The notes: a model not told the origin generated them from the letters alone. Positions 1 to 9,152 are shown, counted from the first letter of the stretch. The stretch: 64,000 nt of DNA from Enterobacter oligotrophicus (GCF_009176645.1 NZ_AP019007.1:2046001-2110000); one strand, 5' to 3'. Translations and numbers: made by a program.

Positions 1-628
1 AGCGTGGACGAGAAAGCGTGACGGAATTAAATGCATCGACCAGTTTCTGCGCGGGCTCCGCCAGCAGTTCACAGTGCGACGGCACGCTGACCGCCAGGCG
101 ATGCGCCTTACTCGCGCCTTTCGCCAGGGCACGTGATGCCACCTGCGCCATTCCTTCATCACTTCCGGCAATCACAATCTGCGTTTCGGCATTCAGGTTG
201 GCGATATGTGTTCCGGTGCCTTCGATAAGCTGTTCCACCTGCGGCAGGGTTAAGCCCATGATTGCCGTCAGACCGTAACCGTGCGGGTACGCCTGCTCCA
301 TCAGATCGCCGCGCAGCGCCACCAGCGTAAGCGCGTCCGTAAAGTCCAGCGCACCGGCGACGACCGCCGCAGGGTATGCCCCAATGGACAGCCCGCTGAC
401 AATATCCGGCGACACGCCACGTCGTTCCAGCTCACGCGCCCAGGCCACGCCTGCAATCAGCAGTGAAAGCTGTACCGCACGGGTGTGCGCCAGCGAGGCT
501 GTGCTGTCCAGCGTATCGACTTCAGCACCCAGCACGTCGCGCGCCTGAGCCAGCTCCGTTCCCGGCAGGTTCTGCAGCATACCTTCGTGCTGCGTGCCCT
601 GCCCCGGAAAGGTAAACAGTATTTTCAT
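1..628 (-). CDS. mdcH: Malonyl-CoA:ACP transacylase of malonate decarboxylase, 3'-truncated by window edge
   Basis: This protein loads malonyl groups from malonyl-CoA onto the malonate decarboxylase carrier protein, activating the enzyme for its cycle. Reading the minus strand from ATG at 628 gives about 209 residues before the window ends; the C-terminus is missing. The start carries the acyltransferase motif PGQGTQ (residues 8–13) and GLSIG with the nucleophile Ser81, as in FabD-like transacylases. The ATG overlaps the mdcG stop by one base (TGATG) and follows a GGGAGGAG ribosome site, so it is translated with mdcG. It is the last mdc gene visible. In Klebsiella an mdcR regulator follows mdcH, but that position lies outside the window. 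Confidence 0.9.
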   Translation of the reverse strand, partial: MKILFTFPGQGTQHEGMLQNLPGTELAQARDVLGAEVDTLDSTASLAHTRAVQLSLLIAGVAWARELERRGVSPDIVSGLSIGAYPAAVVAGALDFTDALTLVALRGDLMEQAYPHGYGLTAIMGLTLPQVEQLIEGTGTHIANLNAETQIVIAGSDEGMAQVASRALAKGASKAHRLAVSVPSHCELLAEPAQKLVDAFNSVTLSRPR

Positions 629-1245
629 CACTCCTCCCTGTGCCACGGGTCCGTCACCAGACGTGGCCCACGGCCGGTTTTCAGCAGCGTTTTGCCGTCG
701 CGCAGCCACTCCGCCAGCGCGAATCCACCTTCGGGTGTGTCCACCTGCGTATCCGCCCGGCACAACGCGCGGCTGAGCTGAGACTGCCAGCCAGAAAAGG
801 CGTCAGCGGCAATCGGCAGTGGGGCGCGGATCAGCAGATCAAGATCGCTGTCGGCATGAATAACCGGAATACCGGTCGCCAGCGCGTAGCCGGTGCTGCC
901 GGTAATGCCCCACGTCCACGGCCACGCCTGCTGAGAAAGCTGTAACGCCACCTGAACCGGTGGCTGAGTCACAAAGGGTGAACGCAGCAGAACGGCTGTT
1001 ACGCTCAGATCTTCCGGTGAAACCACACGCAACACGTTTTCAGGTTTCACCCATCCGGCCGCCCGCTGGTCGCGACGCAATCCACGCACACCAACGGGAA
1101 TACGGCCTTCATTATCAACATCACGCCGCACTACCACCGGCAAGCCGGTATGCCACGCCGCATCCACCCAGGATTCGGTGATACCTTCCAGCGCGTCACG
1201 CGCGTTAAGCCAGATGAGGTCGTGCGGGCGTAATGTTGTGGTCAT
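628..1245 (-). CDS. mdcG: Phosphoribosyl-dephospho-CoA transferase (holo-ACP synthase)
   Basis: MdcG transfers the 2'-(5''-triphosphoribosyl)-3'-dephospho-CoA group made by MdcB onto the serine of apo-MdcC, giving the active carrier. The chosen ATG at 1245 gives 205 residues starting MTTTLRPHDL. An upstream in-frame start at 1296 would run into mdcF and is less likely. AGGA lies 8 bases before the chosen ATG, and the gap to the mdcF stop is 2 bases. The nucleotidyltransferase signature is visible in the middle as GSTGYALATG followed by DSDLDLL, with the metal-binding aspartates. It lies between mdcF and mdcH and overlaps mdcH by one base. Confidence 0.92.
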   Translation of the reverse strand: MTTTLRPHDLIWLNARDALEGITESWVDAAWHTGLPVVVRRDVDNEGRIPVGVRGLRRDQRAAGWVKPENVLRVVSPEDLSVTAVLLRSPFVTQPPVQVALQLSQQAWPWTWGITGSTGYALATGIPVIHADSDLDLLIRAPLPIAADAFSGWQSQLSRALCRADTQVDTPEGGFALAEWLRDGKTLLKTGRGPRLVTDPWHREE

Positions 1246-1247
1246 GA

Positions 1248-2207
1248 TTACATTCCTGAAGTCAGCGAGATAAACAGCGGCAGCGACAGGATACACAGTA
1301 CGGAGCTTAACAGCAGCACGGCTTCTGCATCTGGCGACTGCACGCCAAAGCGGTTACCGAATACCACGCCGAAGAAGCCCGCAGAGAGCGCAATCATCAG
1401 AATAGCGGTGATCGCCACGGAGCCGTGCAGACCGAAGATTAAAACGATACCCCAGGCAATGGCTGGCTGAATCAGCAGCTTGGCAATGGTTGAAGTGATA
1501 ACCATGGTGTTGATCTGCAGCTTACGGGCAGAGAGGATCACCCCGGTCAGGAACAGCGCCGCAGCGGTCGCAGACAGTCCCAGCGGTTTAATGGCAGCAA
1601 GCACCAGCTCCGGCATTTTGATGCCAATGGCGGACAAAATCACACCCAGCAGCGGCCCCATCACGATCGGTTTTTTAATCGAGCGCCACATCAGCACCGG
1701 CAGCATGGAGAGCGTAGAACCCGAGTTATTCCCCTCAGCACGCGCTTTCTCACGCTCCAGGATCAGCAGGCAGAACGGCGTCATCAGTACCGAACCGCAG
1801 GCAATGGAGACCGCCACAGACAGCGACGTGGAAGACCCTTCACCCAGTACGCTACCCAGAATCGGCAGACCGAGCGCCGCATAGTTCGGCAGAGCAACCG
1901 TCAGGGTCAGCACCGCTGCATCCTGCGGAGATTTTTTAAAGACTTTGGTGGCGAGGAAGTAGATTGCCGCATAGGTAATCCACATCGCCAGCGTCAGCAC
2001 CAGGATCAGCGGCGACTGCGCCACAATGCCGGTCCACGGGGTCTGCACGGTCGCGCTGAACAGCGCAGCAGGCAGGGCAAAATCCATCACGAAAATATTG
2101 AGCAGGGAAACATTTTTGTTATCGACCATCTTTGCCTTACCGGCCCAGAATCCCAGCAGCATGATGACGAAAATCGGTGCAAGAGCATGAACAATTACGT
2201 AAGTCAT
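1248..2207 (-). CDS. mdcF: Malonate transporter, auxin efflux carrier (AEC) family
   Basis: A 319-residue inner-membrane protein with about ten hydrophobic segments spread over its length, typical of the AEC family. Position between mdcE and mdcG matches the Klebsiella mdcABCDEFGH order, so malonate uptake is the inferred role. AEC proteins can also be exporters, so the direction of transport is not shown by sequence. The start ATG at 2207 is preceded by an AGGTGA ribosome site. It is separated from mdcE by 123 bases, the only real gap in the operon, which may allow separate control of transporter expression. Confidence 0.85.
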   Translation of the reverse strand: MTYVIVHALAPIFVIMLLGFWAGKAKMVDNKNVSLLNIFVMDFALPAALFSATVQTPWTGIVAQSPLILVLTLAMWITYAAIYFLATKVFKKSPQDAAVLTLTVALPNYAALGLPILGSVLGEGSSTSLSVAVSIACGSVLMTPFCLLILEREKARAEGNNSGSTLSMLPVLMWRSIKKPIVMGPLLGVILSAIGIKMPELVLAAIKPLGLSATAAALFLTGVILSARKLQINTMVITSTIAKLLIQPAIAWGIVLIFGLHGSVAITAILMIALSAGFFGVVFGNRFGVQSPDAEAVLLLSSVLCILSLPLFISLTSGM

Positions 2208-2330
2208 AAATCACCTGTGATTAAAAAGAAGTAGCACTGGCGCGATGATTATTATTTTCAGGATGCAGGTTCCCACGCAGGCGCAGCCTTCGCGCCCGCG
2301 GGGTAATGCATCTGGCAGGTCTCTTTTTAC

Positions 2331-3134
2331 TTACCAGCTTGCTCGCATACGTTCGCGTACGAGGGCAGAGCTGCGGCGGTTGTCAGCACCCAGACGGGTT
2401 TTCAACGTGGTGTCCTGACGAGCGTCATTGATGGCCTGTTGCAGGGTGGTTTTCACCTGCGTCAGATCGTTTTCAGACGGGGCATCCGGGTTGCTGATAT
2501 CCAGCAGGTTAGAAAGCAGCCCCAGCGTGGCGTAGTTGCTGATGTCATAGGCCATTGGCGGAATGGTCGCCGCCAGTTTTTCCAGCGCCTCGACGGTACG
2601 CAGCGTAATGCGCGCCGCAGACTCTTTGCCCATCGCGTGGATCAGCACACCTTTGTCGTTGAACGCGATCAGACGGTTGGCCTGGTAGCCGTGCGCCAGA
2701 AACGCGCCAGACATCGCTTTGCCGACGATAAGCCCAATCACCGGGTGACCGGCCAGACGCGCGTTAGCATACGCAGCGGCGGCACCGGCCAGCGCCTGGT
2801 GGATACCAAACGCCTCTTCGCGACGGCCATAGGCCTGGCTTGGGACGTCGATCACCGCCACAATCGGGCGTTTCACGGATTTGTCAGCATCGGCAGCCAC
2901 GGTTTCGCTGACCACTTTTGCCAGGGTCCAGCCCTCCAGCAGGCCGACTTCACCTTTCGCCGCGCGCGGGAAGTGGTTGTTGGCATCCGGTACGACGGCA
3001 ACAAAACGCACCGTTTCACCGTTAAGCTCGCCATCGGCCGCCTGCACGGACGGACATAATCCCTCCAGACGTTTGGCGTTCGGGGCGAGGGTTTCCAGCC
3101 AGAGTTCGCCACGGCTTACTGAGTTAGTCATCAT
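2331..3134 (-). CDS. mdcE: Malonate decarboxylase gamma subunit
   Basis: MdcE pairs with MdcD as the carboxyltransferase-like half that decarboxylates malonyl-S-ACP to acetyl-S-ACP in the biotin-independent enzyme. It is 267 residues with a crotonase/carboxyltransferase-type core; the Gly/Ala-rich stretch GLIVGKAMSGAFLAHG near residue 150 fits the oxyanion-forming region of that fold. Two adjacent ATG codons (3134 and 3131) can start it. Both overlap the mdcD stop, and the second sits at a better distance (7 bases) from GGAGG, giving 266 residues. It ends with TAA, then a 123-base gap before mdcF. Confidence 0.92.
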   Translation of the reverse strand: MMTNSVSRGELWLETLAPNAKRLEGLCPSVQAADGELNGETVRFVAVVPDANNHFPRAAKGEVGLLEGWTLAKVVSETVAADADKSVKRPIVAVIDVPSQAYGRREEAFGIHQALAGAAAAYANARLAGHPVIGLIVGKAMSGAFLAHGYQANRLIAFNDKGVLIHAMGKESAARITLRTVEALEKLAATIPPMAYDISNYATLGLLSNLLDISNPDAPSENDLTQVKTTLQQAINDARQDTTLKTRLGADNRRSSALVRERMRASW

Positions 3135-3964
3135 TTCACCTCCCGTGCAAAGAGCGCGTTAATCTGTTCGGCATCGGCCTGTTTGCGGGTGTCGAAATTC
3201 GTCAGACGCTTCAGGTAATCGTCATAGTTATCGGTGCGATGTTTTGCCGGTACACCTTTAGCAATCGCCTCGTTCATCGCCTGTTTCACGGCGTTAACAC
3301 CGTCGCCCACCAGCGCATCTACCAGACCACTCTGATAGCGTACTTCGCCGCCGGTCATGCTCCAGATAAACGGGCGGTCGCGGGAGTCATACTCTTCAAT
3401 GCCCGCTTCCTGCTCGATAACCTGCGGACCGTTGAGGCCGAGACGCGCTTCACGGGTCACAATCAGGTAGCTGCAGAGCGCCGCCGCGATGGACATCCCG
3501 CCGAAGCAGCCCACGGTCCCGGCGACAATCCCGACCACCGGGGTATAGCGACGCAGGTCAACAATCGCGGCGTGGATATCGGCAATCGCCGCCAGGCCGA
3601 GGTTGGCTTCCTGCAGACGCACGCCGCCGGTTTCGAGGCACAGCACCGCCTGAGTCGGAATGCCGTTACGGTTATCTTCTGCCGCCAGCTCCAGCGCCGC
3701 CGCCATTTTCGCGCCGGACACTTCGCCCATGCTGCCGCCCTGGAACGCGCCTTCAATCGCCACAACCACCGCAGGCTGACCGTTGAGGGTGCCTTTGGCG
3801 ACAACCATGCCGTCATCCGCCTGCGGGACAATACCCTGAGGCCCAAGCCACGGGGAGATAATGCCTTCAAACGGCCCCAGCAGTTCACGATAGCTGCCGT
3901 CATCCAGCAGCGCCTGCGCACGCTGGCGCGCTTTCAATTCGATAAAGCTGCTGTCATCACGCAT
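3131..3964 (-). CDS. mdcD: Malonate decarboxylase beta subunit
   Basis: A 277-residue carboxyltransferase-fold subunit that with MdcE decarboxylates malonyl-S-ACP. The protein shows the family region GGVRLQEANLGLAAIADIHA and the glycine-rich GIVAGTVGCFGGMSIAAA, typical of the acetyl-CoA carboxylase beta/MdcD group. It overlaps mdcC by 8 bases at its start and mdcE by up to 4 bases at its end, so the subunits are probably translationally coupled. No biotin carrier or biotin-dependent subunit is visible nearby, which places this system with the biotin-independent Mdc type rather than the Mad type of Malonomonas. Confidence 0.93.
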   Translation of the reverse strand: MRDDSSFIELKARQRAQALLDDGSYRELLGPFEGIISPWLGPQGIVPQADDGMVVAKGTLNGQPAVVVAIEGAFQGGSMGEVSGAKMAAALELAAEDNRNGIPTQAVLCLETGGVRLQEANLGLAAIADIHAAIVDLRRYTPVVGIVAGTVGCFGGMSIAAALCSYLIVTREARLGLNGPQVIEQEAGIEEYDSRDRPFIWSMTGGEVRYQSGLVDALVGDGVNAVKQAMNEAIAKGVPAKHRTDNYDDYLKRLTNFDTRKQADAEQINALFAREVK

Positions 3965-4256
3965 GGCTCACCCCTTCAAAAACCTGTTCGATACGAATGC
4001 GTGCCACGCCCGGCGTTGCGCCGAAATCGTGGATGGTCAGTTTGCCCGCAGGCAAGCTGCTGACGGTCTGCAGGCGGTTGAACAACGCCTCCCAGCGACC
4101 ACGGCTGTTATCGACGGAGGTGGTGATATCAATGGTTAAGGTCTGGCCCGGTTCGGCGGTGAATAGCACCTCCATATCCCCGGAGCCGACTACCCCTGCC
4201 ATCGCCCTGCCGCTTAATGCGCGGCTGGCTGGCACGGTTAATGTGATTTTTTCCAT
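3957..4256 (-). CDS. mdcC: Malonate decarboxylase acyl carrier protein (delta subunit)
   Basis: A 99-residue carrier protein that holds the acetyl or malonyl group as a thioester during the decarboxylation cycle. Its attachment residue is Ser25 in the segment VVGSGDME, the same position known for Klebsiella MdcC. MdcB makes the unusual prosthetic group and MdcG attaches it here. The length is normal for the family. The gene lies 9 bases after mdcB and overlaps mdcD by 8 bases. A short AGGA ribosome site precedes the ATG at 4256. Confidence 0.94.
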   Translation of the reverse strand: MEKITLTVPASRALSGRAMAGVVGSGDMEVLFTAEPGQTLTIDITTSVDNSRGRWEALFNRLQTVSSLPAGKLTIHDFGATPGVARIRIEQVFEGVSHA

Positions 4257-4265
4257 AACATCCTC

Positions 4266-5123
4266 TTAATGCTTTGAATATGGCGTTTCGACGCGGTCAA
4301 GAAACAGCGTGGCGGCAAGCAGATCGGCGGCTCCGCCGGGAGAAGCATTCAGCGCCAGCATCTCGCGATCCAGCCTCGTCAGCGCCTGCTGGCCTGCAAA
4401 CGTTGCGCACCCTCCGGCGTTGAGCACCGCGCGGGCACCGTCCTGCATGGCATCCAGCCCCTCCATTCCGGCGCGAGACAGCACGCAGGTATCGGTGAGC
4501 GAGGTCATGATCGCCATCAGCGCGTCGAGCCTCGCCTGCGCTTCACTGCTGCCGTTGAGACGGCTCAGGCGAAGCTGCGGCAACGCGCGTTGCATGATGT
4601 GCGGGAACGCCTGCTGCGCCTCTTCGCGTGCGCCCGGCACGCGGTAGCGGTGCGTAGCGCGCAGCCCTTTACTGAACACTTTTGGAGCCGCATCGTCCGG
4701 CAGTTTCGCCAGCTGTGCGGCGGTGTTGGCAACGGCTTGCGCACGGGCGTCACCGCCCAGCATTGCCACGGCGCTCACCAGCAATCCCAATGCCCAAATC
4801 GCGCCACGGTGCGTGTTGACGCCACCGGTTGCCGCCATCATCTGCTTTTCGCCTTCGCGTCCGAGCCGCCCGACGGTTTGTCTGAGCGCGATATCTGCGG
4901 GACGCTGCCAGCTCTGTTGCGCCAGCGCCTGAAACGTGGGGGTCAGGCTGTGCGCGGAGCGCTCCATCAGCGCAAGTGATAAATCGTGGTGCGCGCCGTT
5001 CCCCCGACTGTCCACCAGACCGGGTTTCGGGCTTAATCGTGCTTCGTCAATCAGACATTGCGTGGCGGTTCGCGCCAGCCATTCGGCACCGCCTTCAACC
5101 TGAATCCGGGGCAGAAGTTTCAT
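4266..5123 (-). CDS. mdcB: Triphosphoribosyl-dephospho-CoA synthase
   Basis: MdcB condenses ATP and 3'-dephospho-CoA into the triphosphoribosyl-dephospho-CoA precursor of the MdcC prosthetic group; it is related to CitG of citrate lyase. The ATG at 5123 overlaps the mdcA stop as TAATG and gives 285 residues starting MKLLPRIQVEGG; an earlier in-frame ATG at 5171 would lie inside mdcA. Visible family features are the N-terminal EARLSPKPGLVDSRGNGAH segment (residues 27–45) and the TGGVNTHRGAIWALGLL segment, matching CitG/MdcB proteins. Confidence 0.93.
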   Translation of the reverse strand: MKLLPRIQVEGGAEWLARTATQCLIDEARLSPKPGLVDSRGNGAHHDLSLALMERSAHSLTPTFQALAQQSWQRPADIALRQTVGRLGREGEKQMMAATGGVNTHRGAIWALGLLVSAVAMLGGDARAQAVANTAAQLAKLPDDAAPKVFSKGLRATHRYRVPGAREEAQQAFPHIMQRALPQLRLSRLNGSSEAQARLDALMAIMTSLTDTCVLSRAGMEGLDAMQDGARAVLNAGGCATFAGQQALTRLDREMLALNASPGGAADLLAATLFLDRVETPYSKH

Positions 5124-6778
5124 TACCAGCTCCGGAATTTCGCAGGTGGGTTGTAAAGACCGCCGGACCATTCCACCAGGTCAGACACGCTGCCTGCTGC
5201 CAGCAGAGAACGCGTTGCGTCGGTACGGCGAATCCCCATATCTTCCGGGTACACCACTTTTCCGCTCTGGCGCAGTTCCGCCACGCGTCTGGCGTCGACG
5301 CCCAGACCGATATCGGTGATACCCGCAACAGCCGCGACCATGGCACGACGCTCCTCAAGGTCTTTCGCGCGGTAGAGGTAAGCAATCCCCTCTTCCGTCA
5401 GCACGTGAGTCACGTCATCGCCGTAGATCATCACCGGCGCGAGCGGCATGCCGGAGGCTTTCGCCACGTCGATGGCATCCAGTTTTTCCACAAAGGTTGG
5501 CTTCACGCCCGCCTGGAAGGTTTCCACCATCTGCACGACCAGTTTTTTACCGCGCTGCATTGGGTCAGGCTCGGTGATCATGTTGAGCCAGGCCGGAGTA
5601 GCATGACGACGACCATGCGGGTCATGGCCCATGTTTGGTGCGCCGCCGAAGCCGGAGAGACGACCGCGCGTCACCGTTGAAGAGTTAGCGTAACCATCCA
5701 CCTGCAGCGTAGAACCGATAAACATATCGACCGCATACTGGCCTGCCAGCTGGCAGAAGGCGCGGTTGGAACGCATGGAGCCATCGGCACCGGTAAAGAA
5801 GACATCAGGGCGGGCGCGGATGTACTCTTCCATCCCCAGTTCGCCGCCGAAGCAGTGCACGCTCTCCACCCAACCGCTCTCGATCGCCGGGATCAGCGTC
5901 GGGTGCGGGTTCAGCGTCCAGTGTTTACAGATTTTGCCTTTAAGTCCGAGCTGTTCACCGTAGGTTGGCAGCAGCAGCTCAATCGCTGCAGTGTTAAAGC
6001 CAATCCCGTGGTTCAAAGACTGCACCTGGTGTTCCGCGTAGATGCCTTTGATCGCCATCATCGCCATCAGGATATGTTCCTGTTTGATCAGGCGCGGGTC
6101 GCGGGTGAACAGCGGTTCGATAAAGAACGGCTTATCAGCAACGACGACGTAATCAATCCAGGAACCCGGAATATCGACGCGCGGCAGGTCGCATTCGTCG
6201 TCCACCAGCTCGTTCACCTGTGCGATGACGATACCGTCATGGAACGCGGCGGCTTCCACCAGCGCAGGTGTATCTTCGGTGCTCGCGCCGGTATAGAGGT
6301 TGCCTTTGCGATCCGCTTTAAAGCCCGCGATCAGCGCCACGTTGGGCGAGAGATCAACATACAGGCGGGAATAGAGTTCGATGTAGGTGTGGATCGCACC
6401 GATTTCGAGCTGACCATCTTCCAGCAGTTGCGAGATACGCAGGCTCTGAGTGCCGGAGAAAGAGAAGTCCAGTTTGCGGGCGATGCCTTTCTCAAAGATA
6501 TCCAGATGCTCACTGCGGCCAACGCTTGGCATGATCATATGCAGGTCGTGCACGATTTGCGGGTTCACTTCAGCCAGTGAACGGGAAAGGAAATCCGCCT
6601 GCTTCTGGTTGTTGCCTTCCAGAACGACTTTGTCGCCCGGTGCGATCAGTTTTTCCAGCATGGCGACAAGATCGCCGGTTGGCAGTACCTTGCCCTGCAC
6701 CGGTATGGACGCCAGACGACGCGCTTTTTCTGTGCGTCGAGTGTTCCATTGCCGGGTGGGTGTTTGCCCAGATAACAT
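5123..6778 (-). CDS. mdcA: Malonate decarboxylase alpha subunit (acetyl-S-ACP:malonate ACP transferase)
   Basis: MdcA exchanges the acetyl group on holo-MdcC for malonate, releasing acetate and forming malonyl-S-ACP for MdcDE. At 551 residues it has the usual length. Regions shared with CoA-transferase-like alpha subunits are visible, such as GDKVVLEGNNQKQADF near the N-terminus and ASTEDTPALVEAAAF. It is the first gene of the operon. The ATG at 6778 follows AGGAGG with good spacing. The 227-base region to the divergent yheT must hold its promoter and probably the site for a LysR-type MdcR, whose gene is not in the window. Confidence 0.95.
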   Translation of the reverse strand: MLSGQTPTRQWNTRRTEKARRLASIPVQGKVLPTGDLVAMLEKLIAPGDKVVLEGNNQKQADFLSRSLAEVNPQIVHDLHMIMPSVGRSEHLDIFEKGIARKLDFSFSGTQSLRISQLLEDGQLEIGAIHTYIELYSRLYVDLSPNVALIAGFKADRKGNLYTGASTEDTPALVEAAAFHDGIVIAQVNELVDDECDLPRVDIPGSWIDYVVVADKPFFIEPLFTRDPRLIKQEHILMAMMAIKGIYAEHQVQSLNHGIGFNTAAIELLLPTYGEQLGLKGKICKHWTLNPHPTLIPAIESGWVESVHCFGGELGMEEYIRARPDVFFTGADGSMRSNRAFCQLAGQYAVDMFIGSTLQVDGYANSSTVTRGRLSGFGGAPNMGHDPHGRRHATPAWLNMITEPDPMQRGKKLVVQMVETFQAGVKPTFVEKLDAIDVAKASGMPLAPVMIYGDDVTHVLTEEGIAYLYRAKDLEERRAMVAAVAGITDIGLGVDARRVAELRQSGKVVYPEDMGIRRTDATRSLLAAGSVSDLVEWSGGLYNPPAKFRSW

Positions 6779-6910
6779 TATTAACCTCCTGATTCAGCGC
6801 ATCATTCTGATTTGCTTAACGTTGAGTAAAGTGTGCGCTCTGGCGAGAAAGGCATCAATTAAGCGTAGAGTGGAATCATTAGCCTGAGAGTAATAATCAG
6901 GGTAAAGATT

Positions 6911-6926
6911 TGTGATCGGGATCAGT
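6911..6926. promoter_or_regulatory. Possible CRP site between mdcA and yheT
   Basis: TGTGA-N6-TCAGT lies about 130 bases upstream of mdcA and 80 bases upstream of yheT. The left half is perfect and the right half matches 3 of 5. CRP control of a malonate catabolic operon would make sense, but the site could equally act on yheT or be chance. I could not place convincing -10/-35 boxes. Confidence 0.35.
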
Positions 6927-7005
6927 TCATGTTTCGGAAAAACGGGCTAAACGGGGTACAATTCGGAAGGTATAGTAAATAACTGACAATAATTACATCG
7001 CCGTT

Positions 7006-8028
7006 ATGACCCAAATCATTCCATCAGACTTCGACATTGCAGCCGAAGAGAGCGCCGGATTCGTGCCGATGCGCGGCGTGGCTAACCCGCACCTGCAGAC
7101 CATGCTGCCGCGCCTGATCCGCCGCAAGCTACAGTTCACCCCACACTGGCAACGCCTTGAGTTGCCGGACGGTGATTTTGTGGATCTCGCCTGGAGCGAA
7201 GCACCAGACCAGGCCCGCCATAAACCGCGTCTGGTTGTTTTTCATGGTCTGGAAGGCAGCCTGAATAGCCCTTACGCACACGGGTTGATTCAGGCGGCAA
7301 AAGCGCGCGGCTGGCTCGGCGTGGTGATGCATTTTCGCGGCTGCAGCGGCGAGCCGAACCGCCAGAAACGCATTTACCACTCCGGTGAAACCGAAGACGG
7401 CACCTGGTTTTTATGCTGGCTGAGGGAGAACTTTGGCACAGTGCCAACCGCAGCCGTGGGCTACTCGCTGGGGGGCAACATGCTGGCCTGCCTGCTGGCC
7501 AAAGAGGGTGACGCGGTGCCGCTGGAGGCGGCGGTAATTGTTTCCGCGCCGTTTATGCTGGAGCAGTGCAGCTACCATATGGAAAAAGGGTTTTCACGGG
7601 TGTATCAGCGCTACCTTCTTAACCTGCTGAAAGCCAACGCGGCTCGCAAACTTAAGGCGTATCCGGATACATTGCCCGTCAGCCTGCAACAGCTCAAGCG
7701 CGTGAAGCGTCTGCGCGAGTTTGACGATCTGATCACCTCGAAGATCCACGGCTTTGCGGATGCCATTGACTACTACCGTCAGTGCAGCGCGATGCCGTTA
7801 TTGAACCAAATCACAAAGCCGACGCTGATTATCCACGCCAAAGATGACCCGTTTATGGATCACCACTCTATTCCGGCACCCGACCATTTACCGGCAAACG
7901 TGCAGTATCAACTTACGGAATACGGCGGACACGTCGGCTTCGTTGGCGGCACGCTGCGTCGACCCAAAATGTGGCTGGAAACGCGCATTCCTGACTGGTT
8001 AACGGCTTATCTGGACGGTAAACAATGA
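7006..8028 (+). CDS. yheT: Alpha/beta-hydrolase of the YheT family
   Basis: A 340-residue predicted serine hydrolase. The nucleophile elbow is GYSLGGN with Ser154. The segment VVFHGLEGS near residue 80 fits the oxyanion region, and the Asp of AKDDPF and the His of GGHVGF near the C-terminus complete the likely triad. The natural substrate is not established; relatives include esterases acting on small esters. It overlaps yheU by 4 bases (ATGA). In E. coli yheS precedes it, whereas here the mdc operon occupies that side. Confidence 0.9.
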   Translation: MTQIIPSDFDIAAEESAGFVPMRGVANPHLQTMLPRLIRRKLQFTPHWQRLELPDGDFVDLAWSEAPDQARHKPRLVVFHGLEGSLNSPYAHGLIQAAKARGWLGVVMHFRGCSGEPNRQKRIYHSGETEDGTWFLCWLRENFGTVPTAAVGYSLGGNMLACLLAKEGDAVPLEAAVIVSAPFMLEQCSYHMEKGFSRVYQRYLLNLLKANAARKLKAYPDTLPVSLQQLKRVKRLREFDDLITSKIHGFADAIDYYRQCSAMPLLNQITKPTLIIHAKDDPFMDHHSIPAPDHLPANVQYQLTEYGGHVGFVGGTLRRPKMWLETRIPDWLTAYLDGKQ

Positions 8029-8243
8029 TTATTCCCTGGCAGGATCTGGCTCCCGAAACGCTCGATAATCTGATTGAAAGTTTTGTATTACGTGAAGGCA
8101 CCGATTATGGTGAACATGAACGTTCGCTTGAGCAAAAGGTCAGCGATGTGAAGCGCCAGCTCAAAAGCGGCGACGTGGTGCTGGTGTGGTCCGAACTGCA
8201 TGAGACAGTCAATATCATGCCCCGCAACGCGTTTCACGGCTGA
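8025..8243 (+). CDS. yheU: Conserved small protein YheU (UPF0270)
   Basis: A 72-residue soluble protein of the UPF0270 family with no known biochemical role. It starts [20 protein letters not shown] and contains a central basic stretch. The start overlaps the yheT stop (ATGA), so the two are probably coupled, and prkB follows after 30 bases. The same three-gene order is found in E. coli. Confidence 0.88.
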   Translation: MIIPWQDLAPETLDNLIESFVLREGTDYGEHERSLEQKVSDVKRQLKSGDVVLVWSELHETVNIMPRNAFHG

Positions 8244-8273
8244 GCTTAAAACCTTTCCAGTCAGGGAGTTGCT

Positions 8274-9143
8274 ATGTCTGCCAGACATCCGGTTATTGCC
8301 GTAACGGGTTCGAGTGGTGCGGGAACCACCACCACCAGCCTCGCCTTTCGCAAGATTTTCGCCCAGCTGAATTTACGGGCGGCAGAGGTCGAAGGCGACA
8401 GCTTTCACCGCTACACGCGCCCGGAGATGGACATGGCCATCCGCAAGGCGCGCGATCTGGGTAAACACATCAGCTATTTCGGCCCGGAGGCCAATGATTT
8501 CGGCCTGCTGGAGCAAACCTTCGCTGAATACGGTCAGAGCGGTAAAGGGCAATCCCGTAAATACCTGCATACCTACGATGAAGCCGTTCCCTGGAACCAG
8601 GTGCCGGGGACGTTCACGCCCTGGCAGCCGCTGCCGGAACCGACCGACGTGCTGTTTTATGAAGGGCTACACGGCGGCGTGGTCACGCCACAGCACGACG
8701 TGGCGCGCCATGTGGATCTGCTGGTCGGCGTAGTGCCGATCGTTAACCTCGAGTGGATACAGAAGCTGACGCGTGACATGAGCGAGCGCGGCCATTCGCG
8801 TGAAGCGGTGATGGATTCGGTGGTACGCTCCATGGAAGATTACATCAACTACCTCACGCCGCAGTTCTCCCGTACCCACATTAACTTCCAGCGCGTGCCG
8901 ACGGTGGACACCTCTAACCCGTTCGCCGCCAAAAGTATCCCGTCGCTGGATGAGAGCTTTGTGGTGATCCATTTCCGCAATCTCGAAGATATCGATTACC
9001 CCTGGCTGCTGGCGATGCTGCAGGGCTCGTTTATTTCTCACATGAATACATTGGTGGTGCCGGGCGGGAAAATGGGGCTGGCGATGGAGTTAATTATGAC
9101 ACCGCTGGTGCAGCGGTTGATGGAAGGAAAGCAGATCGCGTGA
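8274..9143 (+). CDS. prkB: Phosphoribulokinase-like protein PrkB
   Basis: A 289-residue P-loop kinase of the phosphoribulokinase/uridine kinase group, with the nucleotide loop TGSSGAGTTTTS at residues 11–22. Because these bacteria have no Rubisco, a role in the Calvin cycle is not expected and the true substrate is unknown. GGGAG precedes the ATG (cagtcagggagttgctatg-type context). It is the third gene after yheT-yheU and is followed by a REP palindrome pair. Confidence 0.88.
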   Translation: MSARHPVIAVTGSSGAGTTTTSLAFRKIFAQLNLRAAEVEGDSFHRYTRPEMDMAIRKARDLGKHISYFGPEANDFGLLEQTFAEYGQSGKGQSRKYLHTYDEAVPWNQVPGTFTPWQPLPEPTDVLFYEGLHGGVVTPQHDVARHVDLLVGVVPIVNLEWIQKLTRDMSERGHSREAVMDSVVRSMEDYINYLTPQFSRTHINFQRVPTVDTSNPFAAKSIPSLDESFVVIHFRNLEDIDYPWLLAMLQGSFISHMNTLVVPGGKMGLAMELIMTPLVQRLMEGKQIA

Positions 9144-9152
9144 CGCCTGTTA

